DNA of 42,368 nucleotides from Oscillospiraceae bacterium (lineage in GTDB: Bacteria; Bacillota; Clostridia; Oscillospirales; Ruminococcaceae): positions 1 through 42,368 of the forward strand of contig JAEDDN010000008.1 in assembly GCA_016298065.1 (NCBI GenBank), read 5' to 3'. Position numbers and translations under genes: made by a program. Below are positions 41,434-42,368 of the stretch, one piece after another. Below the pieces are notes generated by a model. It had not been told where the DNA came from. It was given only the letters and a program-made list of their open reading frames with translations, and searched no databases. Within the stretch, counting starts at the first letter, position 1, and the number at the start of each line of letters is the position of its first letter.

Positions 41434-41465
41434 AAAAAGGCTGTCTGAAAGACAGCCCTTTTTAA
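41434..41465. terminator. Terminator between sleB-like gene and the DUF815-like operon
   Basis: GGCTGTC-TGAAA-GACAGCC (41439-41457) with A run before and T run after; works for the minus-strand SleB-like gene. Confidence 0.85.
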
Positions 41466-41471
41466 AGGAAA

Positions 41472-42152
41472 TTAACTGCAAAATCTGTGATTGCCTATTA
41501 TTTTTATAACAGGGCGTGACCTTATCCACTTGTTAGTGGTCTTTGCAGGGTTATAATAGTATATTGCTCCGCCGCTTGGATCCCAGCCGTTTAGGGCGTC
41601 TCTTGCGGCTTGATAAGCGCTGTTTGATATAGCTTCATTAAACTGCCCGTCAACTATTGCGGTAAAAGCGCCGTCCTGATAAATAACGCCGGATAAAGTG
41701 TCGGGGAAGGACGGGTGCTGTATGCGGTTTAGTATAACTGCACCCACGGCAACCTGCCCTTGATAAGGCTCGCCTCTGGCCTCGGCGGAGATAATCCTTG
41801 CCAAAAGATATACGTTTGAATCGGTAGCCGCAGGTATAGTGCCTATCGAAATTCCGAGAGCCTTTAAGGTTCGTGGTCCGGCAATACCGTCGGCAGTAAG
41901 TCCTTTTTGCTTTTGGAACTTGATAACCGCTTGTTTGGTTTGATTGCCGTATATGCCATCAACCTTGCCGGCATATAAGCCTCGTTCCTTTAACGTTTGC
42001 TGTATGGCGGTGACCTCTTTACCCTGCGAGCCGACCCTTGACAGAGCGTTTGCGTGATACATATCGTGGTTAATGTATATGATTGCGCTTACCGCAAGGG
42101 CGACTGCCAGCATAAATGCAGTTGTTTTTACTATGGTGATTTTTTTCAACAT
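41472..42152 (-). CDS. SleB-like peptidoglycan hydrolase with PG-binding domain
   Basis: 226 residues. An N-terminal membrane/signal helix (about 10-27) is followed by a peptidoglycan-binding domain 1 (about 40-92, VTAIQQTLKERGLYAGKVDG, YGNQTKQAVIKFQKQKGL) and the SleB hydrolase_2 domain (about 112-226). The catalytic Glu is in ARIISAEARGEPYQGQ, followed by GAVILNRI. In spore formers this is the cortex-lytic transglycosylase; similar genes occur in clostridia with no confirmed spores. YpeB is not adjacent. AGGAGG before the ATG. The order within the domain and the length are complete. Confidence 0.9.
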   Translation of the reverse strand: MLKKITIVKTTAFMLAVALAVSAIIYINHDMYHANALSRVGSQGKEVTAIQQTLKERGLYAGKVDGIYGNQTKQAVIKFQKQKGLTADGIAGPRTLKALGISIGTIPAATDSNVYLLARIISAEARGEPYQGQVAVGAVILNRIQHPSFPDTLSGVIYQDGAFTAIVDGQFNEAISNSAYQAARDALNGWDPSGGAIYYYNPAKTTNKWIRSRPVIKIIGNHRFCS

Positions 42153-42323
42153 AATTTCCTCCTATTGTTTTGTATGTTAATAATATTTACAGTTAATTTC
42201 GGATTATACAAATATTAGTGCGAATATACCGAGGATTTGTTAGTTAAAACTACACATAAAAAGGCGTGCAAATTTTGTTGTTATGACAAAATTTACAAAC
42301 TCTGAAAAATTTAAAAAACCCCC

Positions 42324-42353
42324 TTGACAGTGTAGTGATAATTATGCTAATAT
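42324..42353 (+). promoter_or_regulatory. Strong outward promoter at the right edge
   Basis: TTGACA (42324-42329), 18-bp spacer, TGC-TAATAT (-10 at 42348-42353): perfect -35 plus extended -10. It reads out of the window into a gene or RNA not seen here. Confidence 0.75.
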
Positions 42354-42368
42354 AAGAAAGCTGTCCGG

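Overview
The window looks like a chromosomal segment of a Gram-positive, strictly anaerobic gut-type clostridium (class Clostridia, probably near the Ruminococcaceae/Oscillospiraceae or Monoglobus). The evidence is moderately low GC, strong AGGAGG-type ribosome binding sites, frequent TTG/GTG starts, a pyruvate:ferredoxin oxidoreductase, a PduL-type phosphotransacylase, acyl-CoA dehydratase activase genes, a SleB-type wall hydrolase, LexA, AbrB, TrmK/Nif3 and RqcH. The genus cannot be fixed from sequence reading alone. No phage, transposase, CRISPR array or rRNA was seen. There is one tRNA (Lys-UUU).

Left end (1-3.8 kb): secreted plant cell-wall degradation. A 5'-truncated secreted protein with a 33-bp-repeat Ser-rich linker and a C-terminal ricin-type (CBM13-like) lectin is followed by a family 11 rhamnogalacturonan lyase that carries three C-terminal helical repeats. 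Next come lexA (4.0 kb), a YdbS/YdbT-like pair of PH-domain membrane proteins, a DUF6062 protein, and a B12-binding radical SAM protein (TIGR03960) overlapping its partner (TIGR03936/DUF2344); these last five lie on one strand, tightly spaced.

Middle (9.9-23.1 kb): a convergent SGNH hydrolase/MBOAT acyltransferase pair (extracellular O-acylation), a D-2-hydroxyacid dehydrogenase, an XRE regulator with a membrane tail divergent from a DUF308 membrane protein, gpsA, and the housekeeping run trmK - nif3-like - rqcH. After these come a DUF1858 mini-protein, a Cof-type HAD phosphatase, a degenerate LCP-family protein and, divergent from it, a KtrB/TrkH potassium transporter.

Right half (23.1-42.4 kb): an AbrB-type regulator with a zinc-ribbon tail; a two-gene acyl-CoA dehydratase activase module; an M14 carboxypeptidase; a NUDIX ADP-ribose pyrophosphatase; a Na/Pi cotransporter with a PhoU tail; an apparently orphan MazF; PduL; tRNA-Lys; lepA and a small two-TM protein; nifJ. 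Beyond nifJ lies a small unusual minus-strand operon of a DUF815-like ATPase that has lost its Walker motifs and a membrane-anchored half substrate-binding protein. It is followed by a SleB-like wall hydrolase and a strong outward promoter.

NifJ and PduL would together turn pyruvate into acetyl-CoA and acetyl-phosphate. Most of the window is ordinary core genome. The best candidates for something undescribed are the dead-ATPase/half-binding-protein operon (39.7-41.3 kb), the catalytically degenerate LCP protein, the structured inverted-repeat cluster at 14.2 kb and the perfect inverted repeat over the pduL promoter and start.
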